Notes under the pieces: generated by a model
Databases searched by the model: none
Told to the model about the DNA's origin: nothing
What the model saw: only the letters and a program-made list of their open reading frames with translations
Program-made: the position numbers and the translations under genes
Assembly: GCA_034008185.1 (NCBI GenBank)
Contig: CM067095.1
Span: forward strand, 6,804,610 to 6,868,609
Length of the DNA stretch: 64,000 bases
Direction of reading: 5' to 3'
DNA from: Gorsachius magnificus
Taxonomy: Eukaryota > Chordata > Aves > Pelecaniformes > Ardeidae
In this document: one piece after another, positions 12,301-27,789 of the stretch
Layout of the letters: each line of letters opens with the position of its first letter
How positions within the stretch are numbered: position 1 is the first letter of the stretch

Positions 12301-15300
12301 AGCATAATTTGCAAATAAGTTTAGTGAAGTTTTGAAGCCTGAAAACACAAACGTGGCTTCTAAGCTACATAATACACACCAGACTTTCTGTTGCTTCTTC
12401 TGGATTACGCATCAATTTCTCATCCAAAAAATGGCTAAATTCAACACACTTTCTTAATAAAGTTCTGCAAATACTAAGATGGAAAGTACAAGTCCCTGGA
12501 GCAAAGATGTGTTTCCCCATACAGAGATTAGGTACTAGTCAAAAATATTGGTGCAAAGGGACATCGTGCCAGTAAGTACATAGACAAGACTTCAAAAGGC
12601 TAACCAGATATTGCTGGTCATCAAAGCAGATTTTATTGGTAAATATCAAACTCTGCTTATGAACTAGCATTCATGAAATGAGGAAATATCTTCATTCTTC
12701 CAGTATGCTACATAGCAAAAGAGAAAAGAACCAGGTTGCAATACCACTCTACTGAAGTTTTTAACCACAATGGTGTAACAGTGACTCAGACTGGTATTTT
12801 CTTTCGGTGTAATGCTTATGCTACCCAGTACACGTGTAGATGAAACAATGTTCCACAATACCTGTCTTTTTAAAAAAAGCTCTCCTGTGTTCCCAAGATA
12901 CAGAAGAATTTTCAAAGTAGGACACCAGCGTTTCAGTTCAATCTCCCACTTCACCACATTAAAGTTTTGTGAAACAACAAGAATAGGACCCCAGTTACCT
13001 ATAGAGATAAAAGGTACAGCATGACTGGAAATGACTGCATACCACTTTGGAATTTATAAGAAAAGGCAACTGTGTTATATACAAACAACATACACATGCG
13101 CTAACAATGAAAGGAATTGTGTATCCTTTTTTATACAATTTATTCCAGGTACGTTTCTTTAAATTCTACATATTAAAAGCAATTTTTTTTTTCTCTTACT
13201 GAAAACACTTTCACTAATGAACTGTTAAAAATACAGATTTATAAAATAAAAGACCTACAATATTCCCTACCTTCATTACATGCCAGGTGTGCAAAAAAAG
13301 CAACAACTTGCACTGTTTTTCCAAGCCCAGCTTCATCAGCCAGAATGCCATTGAGATTCACCTTATACAGCTTTGCCAACCACTCCAGTCCAGTCTTCTG
13401 GTAATCTCTAAGAGTGCCACATAATAAAGATGGAGTATCACTTTTTACTACAGTTGTGATTTCAGCGCTGCCTTTGGGTAACAACACCTCTGCACCAGCA
13501 GCAATGTCTGCGAAATCTGCCATGTATTTCTTCACAGTAGACATGAGAAGATCTGGAAGCACCATTTCCTTCTGAAGGTTCTTTCTCCTATTCAAAGAGT
13601 CTCTTATTTCTGCACAAAATAATAAAAATTGTGGTGCTGCCATATCTGGGATGAATAAACATTAACAGATTTGATGCCACTTACGGCTAAGCCAGGGTCT
13701 AAAGAACACAAAAATTCTACACTGTAAGAATAATGTAAAATCCAGTTTGTCAAACCTGACTCCATAAACAGGGGCCAACGGCAGTGGGGGACATGTGCAC
13801 ACACGATAGTTTTAGTGAATTCAGTCTCATCCATGGCCCCCCTAAACTAAACCCAATACAAACAAGAGCTCAGCAACAAAAAGCCTTCACAGGGCATTCA
13901 TCAAGGTTTTAGGAAGCTACAGGAAGTTAGCGAGCTCCAGAAAGGAGGTATTTATGAGTCAAAACTAAGATCAAAATACTAGCTCCTAAACGTTTATTTT
14001 GGTAAGCTTATACTAATGCTACCAGCATGCAAAAGAAAAGGAAAAAAAAAAAAAAAGCCATGCAAAAAAAAAATTCCTAGGTTCTTATTACCTGTTTTTG
14101 AGATGTTCTCTAAGTTTAATACTTTCTTCCTCCTCTCTTCTAATTCTACTTGCAGTTTTAAATCTACCACCTAAAATGGAGAGAGAGTGGAGTGGGGGCA
14201 GAGGGGAAGAGCAGAAGGAAATGACAAATGTGAATGCACTTAGCTTCAAATACAGATATGCACTACTTAACATTCCCTCAGTGGTAAGACAGGTATCAGA
14301 CACGGCTACAATGCAGAGCACTCAAAGAAAAGAACAGCATGTACAAAACTGACCATGAATAGAAGTCACCCACATAATAAGCGAGAGCTACTCAATAACT
14401 CACATCAAAACTTAAATGTCTGCAGCGAGCCAACTGTACCAGTTAAGATTAGTGAAGCACTCTCCTTCCTGACATATAAGGCCTGAAATTATTCATGCAA
14501 CCATAACAAAGCTATCTTTACCAACAGAAAATATTCACCACATGGGCTGAGCAGAGCTCAGTTATAAGATTCTCGCTGTTATGGTCCAATAGGTTTTTAT
14601 TCTGTGCATCTTTAGATTTTTTTTTCTTTTTTTACATTTACCTGTTTAATGGTGGACCAGAAATGTTCAATTTCTCTAGCAGTAAAAGCAGCAATAGCCC
14701 TCAGTTGCTTCTCTTCTCTTTTCTTGCATGTTTCCTTATGAAGTATCATATCCTCGTGATGACAAGCTACACTTAAAATCAGCTGAATAAAACCGTAAAA
14801 TTATTTTCAGTTTTCACTCTCTTCTATCTAACAAGCATATTTCTAAAAAATGAAAAAAATTACAATCCCTTTAGGAGCACTGCCCAACCTTTACAAATAC
14901 AGTGGAGAGGCAAACCGAAATTCACACATCCTCAGTGATCACATCCTACCCATGAAAATGCTGCTTATTCTTGCCCCCTTTTCTGGTTGAAAATATCAAA
15001 TTCACATTACTCTCTTGGCAGTTATCATCTTCCATCTTCTTTCTTGAACATAATCAGTTGCCATCCACTGCATTTCTTCCAAAAGGTAATCATGGTGTGA
15101 TTTGTGCCGTGGGGCCTCTTGGAGTTTGGGTAGACGTTTCAGAGACCATAAACCTTCTTTCCTCAGTGCTGTTATTTGCTGCAGAATCTCATTTTCCTTC
15201 AAGTAAACATAATTAAACTTACGTTTCCTACTGCACAACACAAAACCAAGACAGAGACACAGTGAAAAATGTTACACAAATAACCAACAGCAATGATTAT

Positions 15301-16724
15301 TCAGTCCTTGGAAACATCCTACGCTGTTTGAAGTTGCACTTTATTAAAAGATAATGAATAACACATCTTGGGCAGATTTATATAAAGTCTCTGAAGGACT
15401 TTCTGATGCAGTGGTATTCTGTAAAATCAGTAGAGAACATTGGGATGCAGTGGTAGTGAGTCTTTAGAACTTTATTTTCTCCTCCTAAAATACAGTGCCT
15501 CTATATCTCATCAGAAGAGCAGGGATGATTCAGTGAGAGTTTTCACAGAATTGAAATGCCTCGCCAAATGGCAGATGGACAGAATTCTCTAAAAAGTTCA
15601 TCTATAAATACATTTAGTTAATGGCATTTTCATTAACCCATGTAAGTGTCCTGCAACTGCTGGCAATTAAGCACAAGCAACACAAATTCTCATTGTAATT
15701 TTCCCCCCCTTGTTCTAAATATGCTGCATAAAATGTTGAAATAATTGATTCTGTTTAATTAAATCTCCTTTTGGGATTTCATTACGAGAACAAATTCTAC
15801 TTTGCTAGACAATATGCCTGATTCCTCTCATTCCTTTTCTTTCTTCAAGAAAAATCCTGTGGCATGTCTACACCATCAATTAAAACCAAAAGAGAGATAC
15901 AGCTATCTACAGCACATTCTAAATTCAAATAAAGAAGTTTTATTGTAAAGAAAGATTTATACCCAGCTGTGCTATACAACAGCTACCTGAAGCAAATTAT
16001 TAGTGCTTGGTAAAGTCTTTTGCAAAACCTACTGAAATTATTTGCTCCTTTCTCCCCATGTTGGAGCAATAAATTCTGTCATCCACAAAGCCAAACACAA
16101 AGGACAACACTGCCAGGACAAAGCGAGAGGTTAGCACACTGTTCCCTCTTGCTGCACCGTGTAACTTCGTCACCTGCAACCTTCCATATGTTTGAAATTT
16201 ATTTGAAGCATAAAATTATTCTGATTCAATGAAAATGAAAATCCAGCACAAGAATATTTAAACTGAGAGTTGGGTAGCCATTGCAAATGACATAAATAAA
16301 ACAGGTATCTTTTTCACAGAAGTAAAATTCCCAGAGAAAGTAGTGGTGAAGTGCCAAAAATTAATCTTGTCTAGACTTTCTTAACTAGACAGATGTTACC
16401 TTCCTGTTTCTGAGGATACTGTCTTCCCAGTATTCAGACAGACTATTTAATGGTGCAGAATAGATGACAACAGCAATTACAGCCATTCAAAGCTGCATAC
16501 AATAGAACATGCAAATCTGATACCTGTTGCTGTACAGGAACTGGAGTTGGGACCAAGAGCACATGCTTCTTATCACAGCCTGCTGGTTGCACCTGCTGAA
16601 GACAAGCTGGGTTCCTGCTGTGTGGAGCAGGTAAGGAACTATGCAAACTTGACAAGTTTGGTCCATTTTGCTGTTGGCTTTGCTCCTGGCTGATCTGCTG
16701 AGCCACTTGAGGAATAGGAAGCAT
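247..16724 (-). CDS. EP400-like SWI/SNF2 ATPase (divergent, 3' end beyond window)
   Basis: The family (EP400, the ATPase scaffold of the NuA4/TIP60 complex) remodels nucleosomes and deposits H2A.Z in the nucleus. Coding exons read on the minus strand: 16524-16724, 15011-15196, 14642-14782, 14092-14170, 13271-13609, 12862-12998, 11188-11357, 10850-11024, 10634-10770, 9664-9850, 8465-8628, 7002-7171, 5759-5920, 5494-5519, 4780-5087, 4018-4220, 3746-3918, 2570-2766, 1614-1725, then 1084 to about 1328 (problematic) and 247-330. All joins down to 1614 use GT-AG sites and keep phase (3267 nt, 1089 codons). Order: Gln-rich segment 1-67, HSA helix about 68-200, ATPase lobe 1 about 240-520 with Walker [10 protein letters not shown] at 293-301, EP400-type insert about 585-860, lobe 2 about 925-1089. 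By eye it is recognisably EP400 but far less similar than a bird orthologue should be. I infer a paralogue or a decaying copy, so no symbol is assigned. The introns show only AT-rich sequence and A/T tracts. Confidence 0.8.
1084..1328 (-). pseudogene. EP400-like exon 21, apparent frameshift or altered splice
   Basis: From about 1290 down to the donor at 1084 (GATGAG|gtatga) the frame encodes [13 protein letters not shown] and ends [15 protein letters not shown], matching EP400 ARPFIEALKSIEYLEE...PSQLEELADFME. Upstream of a five-A run (T5 at 1291-1295 on the plus strand) this frame meets a TAA. The neighbouring frame (acceptor tctgtag at 1329) gives [10 protein letters not shown], which lines up with EP400 TETIAPKIAR only if one A were added to the run. 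The roughly 30 EP400 residues before this (RTIQELFEV...) were not found between 1329 and 1613. Either a broken exon, a sequencing slip, or a different splice. Confidence 0.5.
1614..1725 (-). CDS. EP400-like exon 20
   Basis: 112 nt, phase 2 to 0. It encodes [20 protein letters not shown] followed by QEVAAQGDD, almost identical in pattern to EP400 LVSGNSIEEKLLKNGTKDLI. Donor ACTCAG|gtactg. Confidence 0.9.
2570..2766 (-). CDS. EP400-like exon 19, helicase motifs V and VI
   Basis: 197 nt, phase 0 to 2. It encodes [20 protein letters not shown] and [15 protein letters not shown], then [17 protein letters not shown]. In EP400 as I remember it these are [16 protein letters not shown] and EWCDRIGR. 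The motif VI Arg that completes the ATP site is Lys here (1041), and Gly is Ala (1043). Confidence 0.9.
3746..3918 (-). CDS. EP400-like exon 18, helicase motif IV
   Basis: 173 nt, phase 1 to 0. It encodes [20 protein letters not shown] followed by [19 protein letters not shown], the motif IV region. The strong donor CTG|gtaaga ends it. Confidence 0.9.
4018..4220 (-). CDS. EP400-like exon 17, entry into ATPase lobe 2
   Basis: 203 nt, phase 2 to 1. It encodes [14 protein letters not shown] and [19 protein letters not shown], the EP400 segment ahead of helicase motif IV. Donor ATTCAG|gtatta. Confidence 0.88.
4780..5087 (-). CDS. EP400-like exon 16
   Basis: 308 nt, phase 0 to 2. It encodes [20 protein letters not shown] followed by [13 protein letters not shown], matching EP400 RLLKERLDQIYLVNERRCS...PVYGRDLLRIC. 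The exon starts with a run of eight A after the acceptor, a possible place for indel errors. Confidence 0.88.
5494..5519 (-). CDS. EP400-like exon 15, 26-nt microexon
   Basis: A 26-nt exon with acceptor tctaaatcag and donor CTCAG|gtacta. It encodes VSTLLCPAQ, which fits EP400 SVLQIVSAPGQ. It is needed to convert the phase 1 end of exon 14 into the phase 0 start of exon 16; without it the frame breaks. Confidence 0.65.
5759..5920 (-). CDS. EP400-like exon 14, interlobe insert
   Basis: 162 nt, phase 1 to 1. It encodes [20 protein letters not shown] followed by [14 protein letters not shown], matching the EP400 VAQPETPVTLQFQGSKFTLS segment. The donor is CATCAAG|gtaagg. Confidence 0.87.
7002..7171 (-). 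CDS. EP400-like exon 13, interlobe insert
   Basis: 170 nt, phase 2 to 1. It opens [16 protein letters not shown], nearly identical to EP400 [16 protein letters not shown]. The rest (Gln- and His-rich) is not conserved; EP400 has a long Ala/Pro/Thr-rich stretch here that is much shorter in this copy. Confidence 0.85.
8465..8628 (-). CDS. EP400-like exon 12, start of interlobe insert
   Basis: 164 nt, phase 0 to 2. It encodes [17 protein letters not shown] and [10 protein letters not shown], matching the EP400 ADLSMFDLIGLENKIT segment. The donor is AGATAG|gtatgc. The acceptor (ttaacttaag) is weak, but only it keeps the frame. Confidence 0.85.
9664..9850 (-). CDS. EP400-like exon 11
   Basis: 187 nt, phase 2 to 0. 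It encodes [18 protein letters not shown] followed by NHPDLI, the Snf2 LRK.CNHP signature that opens the second half. The donor is TGGAAG|gtgagt. Confidence 0.9.
10634..10770 (-). CDS. EP400-like exon 10
   Basis: 137 nt, phase 0 to 2. It encodes [24 protein letters not shown] and [13 protein letters not shown], the end of ATPase lobe 1 in Snf2 proteins (FILRRTK...V...LP). Confidence 0.9.
10850..11024 (-). CDS. EP400-like exon 9, ATPase motif III region
   Basis: 175 nt, phase 2 to 0. It encodes [18 protein letters not shown] and [11 protein letters not shown], matching the motif III/IV stretch of EP400. The usual PL.N signature after motif III is degraded. The donor is AAAGA|gtacgt. Confidence 0.85.
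11188..11357 (-). CDS. EP400-like exon 8, ATPase motif II
   Basis: 170 nt, phase 0 to 2. It encodes [16 protein letters not shown] and the motif II strand LVLDERQ (Asp397, Glu398), followed by [11 protein letters not shown]400 itself has a non-canonical DE box; the acidic pair is kept here but the third residue is Arg. Confidence 0.88.
12862..12998 (-). CDS. EP400-like exon 7, ATPase motif Ia
   Basis: 137 nt, phase 1 to 0. It encodes GNWGPILVV and [16 protein letters not shown], the motif Ia region of the EP400 ATPase. Acceptor ttatctctatag, donor AGACAG|gtattg. Confidence 0.88.
13271..13609 (-). CDS. EP400-like exon 6, ATPase motif I (Walker A)
   Basis: 339 nt, acceptor ttattttgtgcag, donor GAAG|gtaggg. 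It starts with a unique basic stretch ([13 protein letters not shown]), then [27 protein letters not shown] and the ATP-binding loop ADEAGLGKT, followed by [10 protein letters not shown]. Lys300 of GKT is intact, so nucleotide binding looks possible. Confidence 0.9.
14092..14170 (-). CDS. EP400-like exon 5, post-HSA helix
   Basis: 79 nt, ending in phase 1. It encodes [16 protein letters not shown], matching EP400 VVEIKLRVELEEKRKK. The next exon joins directly to the pre-ATPase segment, so the long acidic linker of EP400 is absent. Confidence 0.85.
14642..14782 (-). CDS. EP400-like exon 4, HSA domain (second half)
   Basis: 47 codons, phase 0 to phase 0, acceptor ttttattcag. It contains CHHED and [17 protein letters not shown], matching the EP400 HHEE...ASTAREIECFWSNIEQ stretch. 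Confidence 0.85.
15011..15196 (-). CDS. EP400-like exon 3, HSA domain (first half)
   Basis: 62 codons, phase 0 to phase 0. It carries [10 protein letters not shown] and [13 protein letters not shown], the hallmark of the EP400 HSA helix, which in this family binds actin and actin-related proteins. Trp of the EP400 KSHWDYL segment is His here (KSHHDYL). The donor is AAGAGA|gtaatg. Confidence 0.85.
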
Positions 16725-16729
16725 TCCAC
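16524..16729 (-). CDS. EP400-like exon 2, putative start exon
   Basis: The acceptor is ...ctctgcag at 16730 and the donor is CAACAG|gtatca. The first in-frame Met (16724-16722) opens [10 protein letters not shown], which matches the EP400 segment around MPPTPQAAQ. The segment is rich in Gln and Pro and ends PTPVPVQQQ. The frame stays open into the likely first exon but I see no ATG there, so this Met is the best start. It would remove several hundred N-terminal residues of normal EP400. Confidence 0.7.
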
Positions 16730-17659
16730 CTGCAGAGAAGCTTTTAAAAATTGCAATTTCAGTAATTAAAATAGTGGAATATCAAAAAGAACCAAAGAAA
16801 GTGGCAATACAGACTGTTACACACAGTTGGTCAAGTCAACTTTCTACCATACCACAATACAACTGCGTATCTAAAAGCTATGAAGATGCAAATCAATCAG
16901 CATGCTAGTCTGGAATGTACTTATCCGCTCTTTACCCTGACAACATGAAGATCTTTTTTAACAACATCCTACAGGGAGGTGATAGCTAGGCAACCAATCT
17001 CTATCAGGGTATCAAATGACCTGAATGAAAAATTTCATGCAACAACATCAATTAAAGAAAACAAGAAATTAGGCACAGAGGGTACAAATGTAAGCCCAAT
17101 GCACGGAAAATGAGATGTGTGGCAGTCACTAAGGTTTCTAAGATTTCCTCTAGGGGGTTTTTAAGTCATATAATAATTGGCATTAGATATAATGTTACCA
17201 TTACAGAAAATCTCATTAAAGCAATTATCTTTAATTACAAAGCCTAAAACTTACATTTGATCATAAATACTTTATCATTAAGTCATTAATATATGTACTA
17301 GATGTACTGGCACCACTTTAAAGGTTGTGACTTTTTTTTTAAATTGTTATCAAAACTAATTATATGAGTCTCTATGTGAAGTACTATTTTGGAACTAAAA
17401 TAAAGGTAACCTGATAAAGTATCTCATTATAAAAAAAGCGGTGCATTGGTCTACCACTTCCAAAGCTCTATCCACATTTACCTTTAATTTTGCTTTTAAA
17501 TTCCCTTTATTTTGCTGCGAAATTATTTTCGTGGTCACAGAATTGCTTCCTGCCCAACTTTTATAAAGAGACTTCATCTCAATGGTCATTGACCTTTTCA
17601 CTCAATTTAACCACCTGAATTCTTTACCTTTCCAGTAGATTTATCCAGCTACTTTATTT

Positions 17660-18850
17660 CTAGCAGTCAGAGAGGATTGCTGCAGCACATACTGAGTCTG
17701 GACCGGGTAGGTTTGTACTTTGAGGACGACACGGGATAGTCGACAGGCGCTTCAGGCTTCCCCTGCTACATGGGCTCACGATGGCCAACACCGCGGTCAG
17801 CGTGGAGATGGAGCGGCTGGTGCCTTGTACACGGCCACGCGCTGGCGACGATGGAAGCTGTAACGACAGGGTGATGCCTGGCGTCACTCGTGCAATTCCC
17901 AGAGCTCTCATTTCATAAAGCGCTGCCGTCTGAGGGGCAGAATGATTTCTCCTGTAAGAACATTACAGCCGCGTATGCCGTTAATAGAAACCCAAGCGGG
18001 GCTTAAATGCTGCCTTGAAAATGCGGTAGCGCCTGCAGCACTGCTGGCCAGGCTGGGAAGGAGCCTTAGCGCAAAAATAGTTACCTGAGCGCCCAAGGGC
18101 AATGCATTCCCAAACCCGCCAGCGGAGCGGGCGGCGCCCCCCGCAGCGCCCGTCAGGAGCTTTCCAACCCGCCCGCCGCCGCCCGGCTCCTGACTGACCC
18201 CGCGCCCCGACACCGAGGGGCGGCGGAGCCCGGGGGGGCGGAGGCAGCGCACTTCACGCCCTCCATCTTCCAGGAAAGGGAAAAGCAGACCCCGCCGCCC
18301 CGCTCAGCAGCCGCGGCACGGCGCCTGGGTGCGCAGACCGAGGGGGGAGAGCTCCCTCAGGGACCCCGTCCTCTCCGCCGCCCCCGCCCCCCCCCCCCTG
18401 GTCGGGCCCGTCCCCCCGCCCGGCAACCCCCCCCCCGGGCCCCCCCCGCCGCACGGCGCAGCGCTCCGCGGGACGCGGCGATCGCGGCGCCCCCTCCCGG
18501 CCGCGGCTGGTACCGCCCCGCCCCCTCCGGCGGCCCCGCCCCACCGGGCGCTAAGCGCTACCTTCCCCTCCACCGGGGGGAGGGGGGGGAGGCACCCCCC
18601 CCCGGGGGGGCGCCCAGCAGGCTCAGCGCACGCGCGCAGGGCGGGAGGGCGCCGGGATGGCGGCCAGGGGCGCCTCGGGCTCCCGGTTTCCCTGAGGAAA
18701 ACCTGAGCTCGCGCGCCGCCCCAGGCCAGCGGCGGGAGATGGCAGCGCAGGCGCCTGACTGGGGCCCTCTGGGCTCAGGCGGCACAGGGGCCCGCGGCAG
18801 CCGGGGCAGGAGCCCTGGAGCCCGGGGCAGGAGCCCTGGAGCCGTTTCCT
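17660..18850 (-). promoter_or_regulatory. CpG island and likely promoter / exon 1 of the EP400-like gene
   Basis: Very GC- and CpG-rich block with runs of C and G and several GC boxes, sharply bounded by AT-rich DNA on both sides. On the minus strand a strong donor (GCTCAG|gtaact, exon end 18085) would join a non-coding first exon to the start exon at 16729. The exact transcription start and exon 1 limits cannot be read. Two open frames in this block are best explained by the lack of AT-rich stop codons. Confidence 0.6.
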
Positions 18851-19022
18851 TCCCCGTAACGCAGCTCGGCGCTGCGCCCCTTCGAGTCCGTTTTAGAATT
18901 TAAACCGCCTCTGTATCTTTTCTATTCAGCTCCTGCACTGAAAGGGGAGCTGAGATACCAAAGTAATAACCCCCATGAAATAAAACAGCAAGCACGCAGA
19001 CCCAGAGGTAAGAAATACCCTT

Positions 19023-20910
19023 TTTATTATCGTTGTTTTCTCCAAAGGCTATAAATAGAAATTCCCGTTGATTTCAACCGAGATACACATCAGTTTGGGG
19101 GCCTTTATTATAAGCAAGTAAAGTTGGGTGGTTTGGGTTTTTTTCAGATTGAAAGGGATAGAAAGATAGAGCTTTGGATGAAAGACTAATGCAGATTAGG
19201 TCAATAATATGAGCCAGCAAAGGACAGAAATGAAAACCTGGGTATAGTCCCTCTCCAGAAGGCTTTTACACACTCTAATAAAATAGATAAAATAGAGCAA
19301 AGCCTTCACAGTAAATTAAAAAGCACTAATTAAAACCCAGATAAGATAAAGCAAAACCCTTAAAAAGGGTTTTGCTTTAAGAGCTGCGCTCCGGCAAAAA
19401 AAAACAAAACCAACCACCAAACAACCCTAATTGCAGAAGTCATAAAATTAGAGGATTTGGGCAGACACCACTGAAGGAGCCAAGAGTTCCCTCCCCGCAT
19501 TCAAAAACTACCATATTACAAAGCAAGTCTCCATAGAGACCCTGCTAGGGAAGCGTATCAAGCACTTGCACCAACACCTGAATGCTTGGAGAGTCTTGTT
19601 TCAGCCCTTCCAAAAGTGTTCTACAGGCAGGGAGGCAGGAACGCTGCTGCCTTTACTTGGTTTTTCTTCCACACCTCCACGGAGAGTTGGAAACAAGAAC
19701 CAAAGTCAAACCATAGCTGGGGAGAGCAAGAACCCCAGAATATACAGATCTCCAAAACACAGAAAATTAAAATCGATTCCCAAAAGGAAGACGCTCCTCA
19801 GACATGTGCTTCCCGTATCATTGCACACATTCCTTTGTTCTGAGCAGCGTGATGGGAATTAAGAGTTCACGCACCAAAGCGAAGGCAGACTTGATTAAAG
19901 CCCAGAGGAAGTCAGCACCACTCCTTTCACGCACGCTAAGTTGATTCAGCCCGGAATCTAGCAGATGGCTAAACAGTTTCCACTAAAACCAGAAATAGTA
20001 AACCAGCAGCAACACATTTAGTGATCCACCACAGGCAACGCCAGAACATTCATGGCTGCACACTTTGAATTGCAGTCTTAACAATTAATTTACATCATCT
20101 CCTCACGTCTCAAATACAGGTCCGTGAAACGACACCTCGGGCAGCCCAGTTGCACACGTGGCTGCAGATCTCTATTCTTGAGTCTGCCCAAGCATGCAGG
20201 CAATACTGGAGGATGACAATTCCCAGATAAACGGTCTCCTCTTGAAACATATGGCTCAGCCCACATTCCAAAACTAAGACCTCTCACTGAGCAAGGAATC
20301 ATTTCTTTTAGACTTGCAAAGCTTTAGAAAACAGAAAATTTGTTTCAAACCCAGAAGAACTCACAGCAGTCAGCATGATAGTGAGTTCCTAACCCATGCA
20401 TGTTATTCCACAGGAAAGTCACAGATGACATGGAAAATAAAAGCTTAACAGTGTTTAGAGACCAAGTAAAAGTGAAGAAAATAATAATAAAAAAAATCAA
20501 AAGTTCACAGAGTCATAACTTCATAACAATGAAAAAAAGAGTATATTAAAATTATTTGCTCCATCTTTATGTAGAGATTATACATATTTAAAATACTATT
20601 TTCCAGGTAAACATATAAAAACATTATTAAATACCTTAAGATATCCTGCATTACAAGATTCTTTTAGAAAGCCTATTTTACGTTACACTATTTTTCAAGT
20701 ATACCAGTCAGGTGAATCAGTCAGTGGTATAAAAAGCCTCTAACTTTTTCTACTGCACTGTCTTCCCCACCCAGTTTCTCCTGGGCATACAGTTATTCTG
20801 CAAGCACACAAACCCCTGCTTTACTGGATTCTTGGATTTGGAAAGGCCACTTTTTTGTAGACAAAGGGAATGGCAAGCAGTGAGGGTCCCACGTCTAGCC
20901 ACTTACTGGC
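19023..20910 (-). terminator. PUS1: PUS1 3' UTR with polyadenylation signal
   Basis: No coding frame with support. AATAAA on the minus strand at 19023-19028 (plus-strand TTTATT) is the candidate poly(A) signal closest to the next gene; another lies near 19105. The end used in vivo cannot be decided from sequence. The EP400-like promoter island begins within a few hundred bases. Confidence 0.5.
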
Positions 20911-27781
<6,871 letters not shown>

Positions 27782-27789
27782 CCCGAGAA

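Noticed and set aside
17395..17601. Open frame upstream of the EP400-like start exon, with a possible donor near 17484
   Set aside because: No similarity to EP400 and its phase (0) does not fit the start exon (needs phase 1).
17660..18252. Two minus-strand frames in the EP400-like CpG island as N-terminal coding exons
   Set aside because: One begins with GTG, neither resembles EP400, and the reading frames do not match the next exon through the observed donor.
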